DNA from: Chitinivorax sp. PXF-14
Lineage (GTDB): Bacteria > Pseudomonadota > Gammaproteobacteria > Burkholderiales > SCOH01
Length of the DNA: 50,008 nt
Direction: 5' to 3'
NCBI RefSeq assembly: GCF_040812015.1
Contig: NZ_JBFNXJ010000023.1
Coordinates: 1-50,008 of the forward strand
A program made the translations under genes and the position numbers. Each line of letters opens with the position of its first letter. Positions within the stretch are counted from its first letter, which is position 1. Of the stretch, positions 32,404 through 42,522 are shown piece by piece. A model generated the notes under the pieces. That model was not told the origin of the DNA and ran no database searches. It saw only the letters and a program-made list of their open reading frames with translations.

Positions 32404-33363
32404 TTTTTCCGCGTTTGCCTTGTAGTATTCTTCAATCGTAGCGGTCAGCTCTCTCTTCTGGTCCGTCGTCAGGCCTGCCGCCTCAACAACAAAGAGGTTT
32501 CCGTCCTTACGCTCCTTAGCGACCACTGAAACCCCGCCGTCGGCGGTGGCTTGAAACCACACCTTCAAACGCCCCCGTTTTGCAGCACCTGGTCGTCTGC
32601 TCAAATATTTTCGTTTCGCTTCCGCAGTATCACGCACACTCAACTTGCGCTCCGATATTTCCTCCGCAAAGCGAGCACCGGTTTCCTCGTCGGTTGCATT
32701 GATCAATGATCGAATCTCTTGCACGACGTTGTACGTGAACGATTTTGGATTGTCGTCAATAACCCTAAGCACGACTAAGGGCAAGTCATTAAACGCAAGG
32801 ATCTTACTTGCTGTTGATCTGGTGCACCCGACCTCGTTACAAATATCCTCAATACTTTGATACACACGATCGTCAAGAAGGCGTTTCCACACGAGCGCCC
32901 TATCGTAATCGGTATGATCTGAGCGCCGCTCATTTTCCTCATTCGCGAGCAAATATAGATCGCGAGGCGTTAGACCAGGACGAAGAACCCCCTTGATTGT
33001 TGCCGCATGGCCTTGTTCATTGCGTAACGCCAACGCACGCCGGCGTTTTCCGCCTGCCACAACGATAAAGCGGCCTGGCTTGGCACCTTCCGTGACAATG
33101 ATTGGACTGAGTTGCCCGTAAGTTGTTACAGACACAAGCATGTCCGCAATTTCTTGCTGGTCATATTTCGTTCTCGGGCCGTACGGGTTGTCATCCAGTT
33201 TGTCAATTTCGAGGTCAAGTATCTTGTCCTCTGAAGTCACTTTTTCAATCTCATCAAGCCTAGGTGCTGCTGGGATTGGCGGCTTCACGCCAAGCCCAAG
33301 TGGAACGCCAACGGCGAGTGGTGCCGCGGTGCTCTGCTGGATCAATCCCGATGATTTTTTCAT
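32392..33363 (-). CDS. parB: Plasmid partition protein ParB
   Basis: The 323-residue centromere-binding protein has the ParB/Noc N-terminal CTP-binding fold. It is seen in DNPYGPRTKYDQQEIADMLV, QLSPIIV and a box near GKRRRALAL and ANEENERRSDHTDYD. A helix-turn-helix follows (SIEDICNEVGCTRSTASKIL). It should load at the GTTTCTACGTAGAAAC sites and be moved by ParA. The start overlaps the parA stop by four bases. The last three codons and the stop lie inside a parS copy. Confidence 0.95.
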   Translation of the reverse strand: MKKSSGLIQQSTAAPLAVGVPLGLGVKPPIPAAPRLDEIEKVTSEDKILDLEIDKLDDNPYGPRTKYDQQEIADMLVSVTTYGQLSPIIVTEGAKPGRFIVVAGGKRRRALALRNEQGHAATIKGVLRPGLTPRDLYLLANEENERRSDHTDYDRALVWKRLLDDRVYQSIEDICNEVGCTRSTASKILAFNDLPLVVLRVIDDNPKSFTYNVVQEIRSLINATDEETGARFAEEISERKLSVRDTAEAKRKYLSRRPGAAKRGRLKVWFQATADGGVSVVAKERKDGNLFVVEAAGLTTDQKRELTATIEEYYKANAEKVST

Positions 33364-34373
33364 TGCTCGACTCCCAGTCCTTTGATGCCCAACAACGCCA
33401 AAATCTCGCGCGACAACTCCAACAATTTTCGACCGGCAGGGGAAGTTGGCTCTCTTTCATACAGCGCGTTTGTCTCACCCTTTGTGACTCTGCTTTGTGA
33501 CAAAAAGCCCGCGTAGGCCGGGATGACGGTTTTCAAAAGTTGATCCCCGTACATGTTCTTCAAATTGTCGAGATTCTCTTCTGATGACCGGTAGCTCGGA
33601 TGGTAGCCATTGGCCAAGAACAGCACAGGCTTTTTCATGCTGAACGCTTTATCTAGATCATTTAACTCTTGGGCCAATACACGAAGCGCCTTGGTTGACA
33701 TCCCGTCCAGCTTTACCACGCTCAAAACCACGTCGGAGGCTACCAACACGTTGAAATTTAATACGCTACTGCTTGGGGGCGAGTCGACGATGATAATGTC
33801 AAAGTTCTTTGCGAGAAATTCGCTGTTATTCTTGATGAATGTTGCAAACAGGTATTCGCGCCTCGTGTAGGCCGAGACAGTCAGATCGAACGAAGACAAG
33901 AAATTGTCAGCGGGGATTACGCTCAACGCCATTTCCGCATAAGGCCGCTGAATAGCAGACTCAATCGGAGCATTGTTGGTTAGCAAGTCAAGCATTGTCA
34001 CGATACCTTCCTGCTCGACGTCGATACCTAACATGTCCGACGCGTCACCTTGCGGATCTGCATCGATTAGCAGTGCCCGATAACCTTGAGCTGCGACGCA
34101 AAGTGCTAGATTACTAGCCGTCGTTGACTTACCAACCCCACCTTTACTCATTCGAAGAGAAACAACAGGTGGGACAGTTGGTAACTTTAGTCGCTCGTTA
34201 AACTCAGGAAAGAGTTTGCTTCGCATCTGTCCGATGTCAGCTGCGGAATAGGTTAGATGGTAGCCAGACCTTGGAACGTTTTCTTTGTTTGCCAACGCGC
34301 GTATTTCGTTGGCGTCCAGTGGAACCGCCAACAATTCAGACGCGAGCTTGGCTCTAACCTCGAAGGTACGCAT
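33360..34373 (-). CDS. parA: Plasmid partition ATPase ParA
   Basis: This 337-residue Walker ATPase segregates the plasmid with ParB. The deviant Walker A motif KGGVGKST is at residues 77-84 and the DADPQGDASDML segment follows. About 70 residues precede the ATPase, including a helical DNA-binding-like region (LDANEIRALANKENVPRSGY). This marks the long, self-regulating ParA class (type Ia, as in P1). The upstream inverted repeat at 34402-34439 is a candidate operator. parA and parB form one operon reading away from the origin. Confidence 0.95.
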   Translation of the reverse strand: MRTFEVRAKLASELLAVPLDANEIRALANKENVPRSGYHLTYSAADIGQMRSKLFPEFNERLKLPTVPPVVSLRMSKGGVGKSTTASNLALCVAAQGYRALLIDADPQGDASDMLGIDVEQEGIVTMLDLLTNNAPIESAIQRPYAEMALSVIPADNFLSSFDLTVSAYTRREYLFATFIKNNSEFLAKNFDIIIVDSPPSSSVLNFNVLVASDVVLSVVKLDGMSTKALRVLAQELNDLDKAFSMKKPVLFLANGYHPSYRSSEENLDNLKNMYGDQLLKTVIPAYAGFLSQSRVTKGETNALYEREPTSPAGRKLLELSREILALLGIKGLGVEQ

Positions 34374-34401
34374 AGATTCCCCCTCAGATTCCCAGTAACA
34401 T

Positions 34402-34439
34402 TGATAAAAAGATTTCCGGCGAGTTTATCAGATAATCTT
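34402..34439. promoter_or_regulatory. Candidate parAB operator
   Basis: Inverted arms TGATAAA (34402-34408) and TTTATCA (34424-34430) lie 29-57 bases before parA. A second nested pair is AAGATT (34409-34414) and AATCTT (34434-34439). Type Ia ParA proteins repress their own promoter at sites of this kind. Confidence 0.45.
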
Positions 34440-35053
34440 GTGTTGTTGCCTGCATTTCATCCGCGATCACCCACCAGTGCATTGAGCAACAGCAGTCACC
34501 ATACGGATCGTCGAAACGGCATCTTTAAGGGATCGCGCTACTTTGGCGGCCAATCGTTCCGCGTCCCGAAGACCGAAGTTTGGCGCGACTTGTGTCAATC
34601 GGGGGATCCTCGATCAGTGGTGGGCAGCCAAAATAGGACAAATCCCTAGGTTTGTAGACCTGTTACGACAAGGAGGCACGCGCAACTGAGTTCGCAACTA
34701 AGGCAAGATCCTATAACTGTAGTCCTATGGGTGCGCTGAAATCGTAACCACACGGACGTTCGGTGGGATTTCCCTACTGCTGTAGGCTTTAGTTTTATCA
34801 GGGCTGGGTTTAGTGCACTCAGATTGATACTGGTATCGATGTCCGATAGGTCGAGTTGGAGGCAATCGAATGGACAGCCCTACGTTTGTAGTCCTTTGCG
34901 AGGTTGCTTGCGGTATGAAACGGGCTAAAAGCCCGCAGATACGGGAGTTTCAACGTGCGTACGACTTGAAAGGTCTACAGTCATGGGGTTTATCAATGAC
35001 ACAGCCTTGAGTTGCAGAGGTGACTCCCTAGCCATTCCCTAGAAACGTAGTCT

Positions 35054-35073
35054 TTGGGGTTGGCATACCCCAA
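35054..35073. repeat. Hairpin within the origin
   Basis: TTGGGGT and ACCCCAA form a perfect 7-base stem around a 6-base loop, between two oppositely oriented iterons. It may mark the boundary between the reverse and forward iteron arrays. Confidence 0.5.
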
Positions 35074-35261
35074 GAAGTCTACAACTGTCGGGGTTTTAAG
35101 GGTTTTTGCGAGGGAAACGTGTGTTTGCAGAGTTGGGTAGGAACTCGAAATGGATGGTTTGATGCGAAAGGTCTACAAAAACACGCCTTTGAATGCCGAG
35201 CCAATAATCTGGTTGGGGCAAAAGACTACAAATCTCGGGAGCTATCTCCTGACAGCATTCT

Positions 35262-35335
35262 TGATACTTAAGGCAATCAATCTAATTGCAACTTCGTTAA
35301 CTAATTGATTCTTCAAAGCAATTAGCGATTTAAGT
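35262..35335. other. AT-rich segment, candidate DNA unwinding element
   Basis: This AT-rich run with repeated TAATTG/CAATTA elements lies between iterons starting at 35224 and 35334. It is the least GC-rich patch of the origin, and its place inside the iteron field suits strand opening. I could not identify a convincing DnaA box. Confidence 0.45.
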
Positions 35336-35690
35336 CTACGTCTATGGGCACATGGCTACGTTTATGGGGGTGAAAACACCTGATGACTACAAACGTAGGG
35401 CTTGATCTGGCTACGCCTGTGGGGCGAGGGGTCTACAGCTATGGGAAGGGTCTACACCTATAGGGGTAGGCTTTTGGCTCCTTGAATACCAATGGTGATA
35501 CGTACCGTCTACTCACTAAAATTTCCGGCTGCCCGTTTGTTATTGAATTCGACGTCGGGGCCAAGGCAGATCTATGCGATAGAAACCACCACCAGGCTTA
35601 ACAAGCCTACACGCTATAGGTTGACACGTAGACTTTTGCGGTCTACATTGCCTTGAATTTATGTAGACTTTAAATGCAAAGGCAAGTGTT

Positions 35691-37274
35691 GTGAATCCTA
35701 AATCCAAGCCGAAGGCTGTTGTGGCGCCGGGTCAGCTGATAGACACGGTTGGCCAGAGCTGGTTGGCTGATGACTCGGTAAACAGCTTTGTGGCAGGTGA
35801 CCTGTTTGTGGAGCAGTCATTGCAGCTGCTGGAGCAGGCAAAACAGGAAGCTAACCAGGCTGGTAGTCGTGTTCTGCCTGAGGTATGGAAAGCACCAAGC
35901 AACATGCCTGAGCGACTCCAGCATGACCTCCGCCGCGCACAACAGGATAGTCAGTATGCGTTAGATTTCTACCAGGATGGGGACGGACTCACGCCTATCA
36001 CGGATTCGAAGCACGAGATTTCGCTGAAGCGTGGCAACTATCACCTGCGGATGATTGGAAGGCTGGGCTTGCTCGAGCGACAGGTGATAACAGCACTACA
36101 CTTTATTGCTCGCCCGCACGTGTTAAGCCGGGATTTTCACTCGGTTAGCCAGAACTACCTAAAGTGGCTAATCAATCACAACACCAAGGATAACTCGTAC
36201 CTCAAGAAGACTATTGAGGGATTGCAAGGGGCTACGGTCTGGACCGAGGATCAATCTGCCCCTGGGGGTGGAAGCTGGATCTCAATTCAGGTTCTGGGAA
36301 CGGTTGCGTTTGACAACGGGATTTTGTACTTCAAGATTCCAGAAGACATGCGTTCTGCCATTGCCAACCCAGACCAATATGGCTACATCTCGATGCGGAT
36401 GAATGCCGCCTTTAATGGGCGGCATGCTCGCACCTTGTACGATTACTTGGTCTCGTTCAAATGGCGGGGCTACACAGACTGGTGGTCTGTGGAGGAGTAT
36501 CGTCGGCGCATGGGGGTCGATAAAGATGAATACAAGGAATTCAAGCGACTGGCGGTGCGCGTTATCAAGGAACCGCTGGATGAAATTGAAAAGATATCCG
36601 ACATCAAGGGAGTAGTGGAGTATCGGCGCGAGAACCGTCAAGTTGTTGCGCTACGCTTCAAGGTTTTAGCTAATCCGGATGGTGCACTTGCGCTCAACGA
36701 GATTGCCCAGAACACGGAGTTTCCGGCCGACCTCTACGACATGCTGAAGGCTGACTGGATAGGCTCTGACACTGAAATCAACGAACTGGCTCGAGAGTAC
36801 AAGGCGGAGCAGATTCGCGAGAAAATAAAGGTACTCACCTACCGATACTCTATGCAGTCGAAGAAGATGGATTTCCCGGGTGCCTTGCTTAAGGCCGCCT
36901 TGGCGCAAGATGACAAGTATCAGTTGACGCACAGCGAGATGGCGCAGGTAGACCATTGGATGAAGCAGCGCCAGGAAGAAAAGAATAAGAGCCTCGAGGT
37001 GGCCCGTGAGCGAAAAGCCCTGCGTAAGGCCTCGGAAGAGGCCACAGCATTACTGGAAGACGTGTGGTCAACTTACCCACTAGACAAGCAAATGGCGTAT
37101 TGGCAAGCATTCCTGGCTGAGCCGGACACCAAGCCGTTGATTCAAATTCACAAGCTAAAAGAGGACGTCATTGGCCTGACCAAGAAGAGTGTGCAGATGC
37201 AGTTCAGCCGTTACTTGCTAAACGCATTGAAGGCCGCAATGGACCAAGAGCAAGATCAGCGCTTGCTGAAATAA
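35691..37274 (+). CDS. Plasmid replication initiator (Rep_3-like)
   Basis: The 527-residue protein is the probable iteron-binding initiator. The central part (ISLKRGNYHLRMIGRLGLLE, then YISMRMNAAFNGRHARTLYDYLVSFKWRGYTDWWSVEEYRRRMGV) has the winged-helix features of Rep_3-type initiators. A long charged helical C-terminus follows. The start is GTG at 35691 with a weak AAGG site; an ATG at 35674 is out of frame. The initiator is longer than most of its class (usually 250-400 residues). It is read away from the iteron field and from parAB. Confidence 0.82.
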   Translation: MNPKSKPKAVVAPGQLIDTVGQSWLADDSVNSFVAGDLFVEQSLQLLEQAKQEANQAGSRVLPEVWKAPSNMPERLQHDLRRAQQDSQYALDFYQDGDGLTPITDSKHEISLKRGNYHLRMIGRLGLLERQVITALHFIARPHVLSRDFHSVSQNYLKWLINHNTKDNSYLKKTIEGLQGATVWTEDQSAPGGGSWISIQVLGTVAFDNGILYFKIPEDMRSAIANPDQYGYISMRMNAAFNGRHARTLYDYLVSFKWRGYTDWWSVEEYRRRMGVDKDEYKEFKRLAVRVIKEPLDEIEKISDIKGVVEYRRENRQVVALRFKVLANPDGALALNEIAQNTEFPADLYDMLKADWIGSDTEINELAREYKAEQIREKIKVLTYRYSMQSKKMDFPGALLKAALAQDDKYQLTHSEMAQVDHWMKQRQEEKNKSLEVARERKALRKASEEATALLEDVWSTYPLDKQMAYWQAFLAEPDTKPLIQIHKLKEDVIGLTKKSVQMQFSRYLLNALKAAMDQEQDQRLLK

Positions 37275-37342
37275 GCTGACGCGCACGGCTATGGACTGGA
37301 TAGCTGCCAAAGGCCTACAGGCATATCGCGGCGGTCACTTGG

Positions 37343-40300
37343 TCAACGGAAATCCCGGCTCGTCGTGCTGAGCTCCCCTAGCAACTCGGTGAGATTTACC
37401 AGCCGCTTGGCCAACAGGTGCACGACCAGGCCTTCACGCTGCACGATGCCGTAGACCGCCATCAGGCGGGAGCTGAGCAATTCCATGCGCTGGCGGTCGG
37501 ACAGATCGCGCCAGACGATGATGTTGCTGATTCCGGTCTCATCTTCCAAGGTCACGAATACCACACCGCTGGCGGTCGACGGCCGCTGCTTGGTGACAAC
37601 CAAGCCAGCGACACGGGCAAGCCGTCCGTTGGGCATCGCCTGCATTTCGACCGCGGTGATCAGGCGCCTGGCCTTGAGTTGAGTCCGGAGCAGCGACATC
37701 GGGTGGGGACCAAGGGTGAGGCCTAGGCTCGCATAGTCGGCCTGGATCTCCTCGCCAACGGTTGGTATCGGCAGAGGCGGGGGGGTATCGAGGGAGACGG
37801 TGCCCTCGGTCAGGCCTGCCCCGACATCAAGGCCTTTCACCTGCCACCAGGCCTCGCGCCGGTTGCCGGCTAGGCTTTGCAAGATACCGGCCTTCGCGAT
37901 CGCGCCCATTTCGCGGGATCGCAGGCGCGAGCGTTGCTGCAGGTCGTCGATCGATGCGAAACCGGCTTCCGGTCGGGCCGCGACCAGCTGCTGGCCGGCT
38001 GCTTCACCCAGGCCGTTCACCTGCCGCAGGCCGAGCCTTATTGCCGGCTGCGGCCGATTGTCTCGATGGTCGTCGCCGGGCCTCGTTTCCAGCGTGCAGT
38101 CCCAAATGCTGATCTGCGCATCGACCGGCCTGATTTCGATCCCGTGGCGCTGCGCGTCCTGGATCAGCTGGCTCGGCGAGTAAAAGCCCATCGGCTGGCT
38201 ATTGAGCAGCGCACAGCAGAATGCCGCCGGTTCATGGCACTTGAGCCAGGCCGATGCATAGGCGAGTAGCGCGAAGCTGGCCGCGTGCGATTCCGGAAAG
38301 CCATACTCGGAGAAGCCTTCGATCTGCGCGAAAATCTGCGCAGCGAATTCTGCCGTATAGCCACGCTCGACCATGCCCGTATGCAGTCGCTCCTTGAACT
38401 GCTGCAACTTGCCGGTCCGCCGCCAAGCGCCGATCGAGCGCCGCAGCTGGTCGGCCTCCCCGCCACTGAAACCGGCGGCGACCACGGCCAGTGCCATCAC
38501 CTGTTCCTGAAAAATCGGCACGCCCAACGTCCGCTCCAGCACGCCCTTCACCGCCTCGCTCGGATAGGTCACGGCTTCCTCGCCGTTGCGTCGCCGCAAG
38601 TACGGATGGACCATCCCACCCTGGATCGGGCCAGGGCGAATGAGTGCGACTTCCACCACGAGGTCGTAGAAGTGCGCCGGTTTGAGTCGTGGCAGCATCG
38701 ACATCTGCGCCCGCGACTCGATCTGAAACACGCCAACCGCATCGGCCTCCTGCAGCATGGCGTAAACGGCCGGGTCCTCGGCCGGGATGTCTTCCAGCGC
38801 CATGGGTCGGCCGCGGAGGGTGGACACCAGCTCGAGATTACGCCGGATAGCGCTGAGCATGCCCAACGCAAGCACATCGATCTTGAGCAGCCCCATTGCA
38901 TCCAGATCATCCTTGTCCCACTGGATCACTGTTCGGTCGGGCATGGCAGCGTTTTCGATCGGGACGATGCGAGTCAGCGCACCGCGCGAGATCACGAAAC
39001 CACCGACGTGCTGCGACAGATGGCGGGGAAAACCACGTAACTGCTGCACTAGGGTCAACAGCAGCTCGGTCTGACGGCTGTCCGGATCCAACCCAGCCTC
39101 GCGTAGTCGGTCGGGCAAATCCTGAATCTTGTCCCACCAAGCCATCGTGTCCGCCAGCCGGTCGAGTTGAGTCTCCTCGTAGCCCAGCGCGCGTCCGACA
39201 TCGCGCAAGGTACTCCGATCGCGATAGCTGATCACCGCTGCGGTGAGGCCAGCACGCTCGCGGCCATAGCGGCGGTAAATGTACTGCATCACCTCCTCGC
39301 GGCGCTGATGCTCGAAGTCAACATCGATATCGGGTGGCTCGGCGCGTTCTTTCGAGATGAAGCGCTCGAACAGCATGGACATCCGCGCCGGATCGACTTC
39401 GGTGATGTGCAGTGCGAAGCACACCACCGAATTGGCGGCCGAGCCCCGCCCCTGGCAGAGGATGTGCTGGCTGCGTGCCCAGCTGACAATGTCGTAGACC
39501 GTCAGAAAGTATGGCTCGTAGCCGAGCTCGGCGATCAGGGTCAGCTCTTTGTCGGCTTGCATGCGCACCGAGGCCGGCGTGCCATCTGGATAGCGCGCGG
39601 CCAGCCCCCGGTCAGTCAATTGCCGTAAATAGTCGCTGCGTGACACGCCAGCCGGCACCACGTCGTCGGGATAGCTGTAGCGTAGCTCGTCGAGGGAAAA
39701 AGTGCAGCGGCTGGCGATCGACACCGATTCCTGTAGCAGCGCGGCCGGATAGATCTGTGCGAGCTGCTGCCGGGTACGCAAGTGGCGCTCGCCGTTGGGG
39801 TGTAGCGCTGTGCCGCATTGCGCCACCGGCGTGCCAAGCCGGATTGCGGTCAGCGTGTCTTGTAGCGCTCGCCGCGAGCGGACATGCATGTGCACGTCGC
39901 CGGCAGCGACCAGCGGCAGGCGCGCATTGCGCCCGAGGATCTCCAATCGCTCCAGCCAGGCTCGATCATCTGGGCCATGCAGCAACTCGACAGCGATCCA
40001 GACCCGCCCCGGGAAATTCCAGCGTAGCCACGCCGCATCGTCGAGCGAGGGTGCCGCGGGCGGCAGCCACAGAACCAGCAACCGCTCGCCGAAGCGGGAT
40101 ACCTCGTCGCGGGTGAGGTGGTAGTTACCCTTGTCAGCCTGGCGCCGGCCGAGTGTGATTAGCTCGCACAGGTCGCCATAGGCCTCGATATTGGGTGCCA
40201 ACGCGACCAGGCGCAAGCTGTCATCTAGCGTAAACGAACTCCCGACGATCAGCTTGAGGCCATGCTCCTTGGCGGCCGTGTGGGCACGCACGATTCCGGC

Positions 40301-40438
40301 TAGCGAGCATTCGTCAGTGATGGCCAGCGCCTGATAGTCGAGCGCGCGGGCGCGGATCACCAACTCTTCGGTATGCGAGGCGCCTCGAAGGAAGGTGAAA
40401 TTGCTCAGGCAATGGAGCTCAGCGTAGTCGGGGAGCAT
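37343..40438 (-). CDS. dnaE2: Error-prone DNA polymerase DnaE2 (ImuC)
   Basis: The 1031-residue C-family polymerase carries out mutagenic lesion bypass with ImuA and ImuB. The N-terminal PHP domain is seen in LHCLSNFTFLRGASHTEEL, the polymerase active-site acids in PPDIDVDFEHQRREE at about residue 370, and a C-terminal OB-type segment in ISNIIVWRDLSDRQRMELLS. Length is normal for DnaE2, shorter than the replicative DnaE. The start at 40438 lies 13 bases after the imuB stop, so it is the third gene of the operon. Confidence 0.95.
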   Translation of the reverse strand: MLPDYAELHCLSNFTFLRGASHTEELVIRARALDYQALAITDECSLAGIVRAHTAAKEHGLKLIVGSSFTLDDSLRLVALAPNIEAYGDLCELITLGRRQADKGNYHLTRDEVSRFGERLLVLWLPPAAPSLDDAAWLRWNFPGRVWIAVELLHGPDDRAWLERLEILGRNARLPLVAAGDVHMHVRSRRALQDTLTAIRLGTPVAQCGTALHPNGERHLRTRQQLAQIYPAALLQESVSIASRCTFSLDELRYSYPDDVVPAGVSRSDYLRQLTDRGLAARYPDGTPASVRMQADKELTLIAELGYEPYFLTVYDIVSWARSQHILCQGRGSAANSVVCFALHITEVDPARMSMLFERFISKERAEPPDIDVDFEHQRREEVMQYIYRRYGRERAGLTAAVISYRDRSTLRDVGRALGYEETQLDRLADTMAWWDKIQDLPDRLREAGLDPDSRQTELLLTLVQQLRGFPRHLSQHVGGFVISRGALTRIVPIENAAMPDRTVIQWDKDDLDAMGLLKIDVLALGMLSAIRRNLELVSTLRGRPMALEDIPAEDPAVYAMLQEADAVGVFQIESRAQMSMLPRLKPAHFYDLVVEVALIRPGPIQGGMVHPYLRRRNGEEAVTYPSEAVKGVLERTLGVPIFQEQVMALAVVAAGFSGGEADQLRRSIGAWRRTGKLQQFKERLHTGMVERGYTAEFAAQIFAQIEGFSEYGFPESHAASFALLAYASAWLKCHEPAAFCCALLNSQPMGFYSPSQLIQDAQRHGIEIRPVDAQISIWDCTLETRPGDDHRDNRPQPAIRLGLRQVNGLGEAAGQQLVAARPEAGFASIDDLQQRSRLRSREMGAIAKAGILQSLAGNRREAWWQVKGLDVGAGLTEGTVSLDTPPPLPIPTVGEEIQADYASLGLTLGPHPMSLLRTQLKARRLITAVEMQAMPNGRLARVAGLVVTKQRPSTASGVVFVTLEDETGISNIIVWRDLSDRQRMELLSSRLMAVYGIVQREGLVVHLLAKRLVNLTELLGELSTTSRDFR

Positions 40439-40451
40439 GGGGTGCCATCAA

Positions 40452-41882
40452 TCAATCGAACAGGCCGTGCAGGAACCAGTCACCCGACCCCCGATCCTGA
40501 TACACCCAATAGCGACGCCCGGACTCGCCAACGGCCGTCCAGTAATCGCGCACGACGCGCCGCCCGTCCCACCAGCCGGTCTCGATCCGCTCGGGCAGGC
40601 CGCGGCAGGTCAGCGGCTCGACATACCACGGTCGATTGTTACGGACCGTCAGCGGGGTCGGTACCAGCATTAGCAGGGCAGGGCGTGGGTTGTTACCGAC
40701 CGTGGTTGCCTTCCCGGAACGGCCCAGCGCCCATGCGCATTCCGGTCGGTGGTCGCTGACCACGTGCACTTGGCGCACCGCGTCGTCGCCGAGACGTGCC
40801 ATCAACCGAGCCCGCAACACCTCGGCATTTGCCTCGCCGGCAGCATCGCCGAACAGGTCGAGCGGGGTTCCGTCGAGCCCATGCAGGCGGTCGGCCTCGA
40901 GGCTAATGGCCTCGACCGGTGCCGGAAGCTCGAAGTGGGTGAGTTTTTCACGGGCGACGGCAACGAGGTCGTTGACCTGGCGTGTCGGTGTGCCGTAGCC
41001 GACAACCAAGTCAGTAACGGCCCGGTTCGCGTGTTCCAGGCGGTAAGTGACCTGTTGCACGCCCAGGCCGAGCCCAAGCAGATAGCCGCTAAGGGCGATC
41101 GACAGGCGTCGGGCGACGAATAGCAGTGCGTCATTGGACTCCACTGGCCACCCTAGCTCAATCCGCATCGAAAACGTTGGTGGCGGGACGAAGTGCTCGC
41201 GAGGATCTGGCATGGTCCCAAGTGCTTGCTCCAGCACTATCGGCAGCGCCGTGCCGAACCGGCGGGCCAGCCCTTTGCGTGGCAGCGCCACCACCTGGGA
41301 AATACGGCTCAGCCCAAGCAGCTGCAGATCTTGTAACTTGCCGGCGGCGAGTGGCAGCAGTGCAACGGGTAGGGGACCGATCGCATCCGTCAGCGCATCC
41401 CTGTCGAACACCGGGGCATCGCGTCCGACTTCAGCCAGCCATTGTGCCGCCAGCGGCGTCGGCGCACAGCCTAGGCGGGCAAGATAGCCTTGCCCAGCGA
41501 TGCCGTCGCGGACCATTTCAACCAGCGCATCATAGCCGTGGAAGTAACTGAGGCAGCCACCGATCTCCAACAGCAGCGACGCCGGGGACGCAATGGTGAT
41601 CGTCGGTGTGAACTGCTGCGCCCAGCTCGCGAGGTAGGCTAGCGCCTGCTGCTCCAGCTCCGGTCGGCGGTGGGTGATGCGTAGCTGCCCGGCGAGCGCA
41701 GCCGCCGCAGAGCGCTTCATCCCAGGTTGCACACCAGCTGTCTTCGCGGCTTCATTGCACGCGACAACCCGTTCCACTGACCCGACCGCTTCAACCACGG
41801 CTTCGGGTTCAGGCTGGGACAGGCCGCGGCTGAACACGTCCAGCGGCAGGCGCGGTAGGTACAAGGCTAGCCACAACATCAT
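40452..41882 (-). CDS. imuB: Mutagenesis protein ImuB (Y-family polymerase-like)
   Basis: This 476-residue protein has the Y-family fold but lacks the catalytic acidic residues, as ImuB normally does. It acts as the scaffold linking DnaE2 and ImuA to the beta clamp. The start MMLWLALYLPRLPLDVF and the segment ACNEAAKTAGVQPGMKRSAA are typical. The C-terminal part ends in YWVYQDRGSGDWFLHGLFD, the usual ImuB tail. Its start lies 74 bases inside imuA, a long overlap that implies coupled translation. Confidence 0.94.
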   Translation of the reverse strand: MMLWLALYLPRLPLDVFSRGLSQPEPEAVVEAVGSVERVVACNEAAKTAGVQPGMKRSAAAALAGQLRITHRRPELEQQALAYLASWAQQFTPTITIASPASLLLEIGGCLSYFHGYDALVEMVRDGIAGQGYLARLGCAPTPLAAQWLAEVGRDAPVFDRDALTDAIGPLPVALLPLAAGKLQDLQLLGLSRISQVVALPRKGLARRFGTALPIVLEQALGTMPDPREHFVPPPTFSMRIELGWPVESNDALLFVARRLSIALSGYLLGLGLGVQQVTYRLEHANRAVTDLVVGYGTPTRQVNDLVAVAREKLTHFELPAPVEAISLEADRLHGLDGTPLDLFGDAAGEANAEVLRARLMARLGDDAVRQVHVVSDHRPECAWALGRSGKATTVGNNPRPALLMLVPTPLTVRNNRPWYVEPLTCRGLPERIETGWWDGRRVVRDYWTAVGESGRRYWVYQDRGSGDWFLHGLFD

Positions 41883-42498
41883 GCTTACGTCGAATGAGGA
41901 TGGGAGAGGAGAGTGGTGGGCCGCGCCGTTTCAGCACGTCGACGGCGATTGCATCCACGAGTGGGCGCACCGCCAGCCGCAGGCCAAACGGCGTGCCGTC
42001 GTGGATACCCCGATCGGGCCGCAGCATGATCGCAACGCAGCGGCCCTGTTCGGCCGCCAGTTGGAGTCGCCGGCAGCGCTTGTCCGGCGGCGAGCGTGGG
42101 AGCCAGGACAGGACGGCGCCGCAGGGTTCGCGAGTTACTTGCTCGAAGGCCCACAGGGTTTCGTTTTCATCGCGGGGCGCGAGCCAGGTTAACCATTCAA
42201 GGCCCACACCTGCGGCGGCGAGGCTGGGGGCATACGGAATACCGGGTGGCGCAATCAAAAACACCGCCTGACGAACCTGCGTCAGGCGGGCCATCAGGGG
42301 AAGTAGTAATGTCCATTCGCCACTCCCCGGTTGTGGATATAGTACCTCGGACACTGCACCGACTGGCCAGCCACCGTGTGGGAGGGCGCTATCGAGCAGT
42401 GGGAACCCACTGCTGGCCGTTGCGTGCGAGGCCAGCGAGACGCTATCACCGCGGCGGATCGCGGGATGGCTGAGGAGGGCGGCAAGTGGGGTGGACAT
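41809..42498 (-). CDS. imuA: ImuA, RecA/SulA-like mutagenesis protein
   Basis: The 229-residue protein matches ImuA, the RecA-like partner in the ImuA-ImuB-DnaE2 mutasome. Recognisable parts are GFPLLDSALPHGGWPVGAVSEVL, FLIAPPGIPYAPSLAAAGV and EQVTREPCGAVLSWLP. The start at 42498 (MSTPLAALLSHPAIRRGD) is preferred. A frame extending to 42564 would run through the LexA box. The SOS box 25 bases upstream indicates DNA-damage control of the whole operon. Confidence 0.92.
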   Translation of the reverse strand: MSTPLAALLSHPAIRRGDSVSLASHATASSGFPLLDSALPHGGWPVGAVSEVLYPQPGSGEWTLLLPLMARLTQVRQAVFLIAPPGIPYAPSLAAAGVGLEWLTWLAPRDENETLWAFEQVTREPCGAVLSWLPRSPPDKRCRRLQLAAEQGRCVAIMLRPDRGIHDGTPFGLRLAVRPLVDAIAVDVLKRRGPPLSSPILIRRKHDVVASLVPTAPAAGRVQPRPVPA

Positions 42499-42522
42499 GG
42501 TGTGTTTGGCAGGGCAGAATAA

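Larger units (their letters stand above)
34644..35690. other. Iteron-type replication origin (oriV)
   Basis: About sixteen degenerate repeats with the pattern GNCTACRNNNNTNGGG fill this gene-free kilobase before rep. Reverse copies are at 34644-34660, 34710-34725, 34772-34787, 34878-34894 and 35037-35052. Forward copies start at 34973, 35077, 35171, 35224, 35334, 35354, 35385, 35409, 35431, 35450 and 35605. Half-sites continue to 35670, and one lies beyond rep near 37311. The forward copies from 35334 to 35466 are the densest group. Position, repetition and the adjacent initiator gene mark an iteron-controlled origin and probable rep autoregulation. Confidence 0.85.

Noticed and set aside
34644..35690. 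CRISPR-like array
   Set aside because: The repeats are short, degenerate, in both orientations and irregularly spaced; they are iterons, and no cas gene is present.
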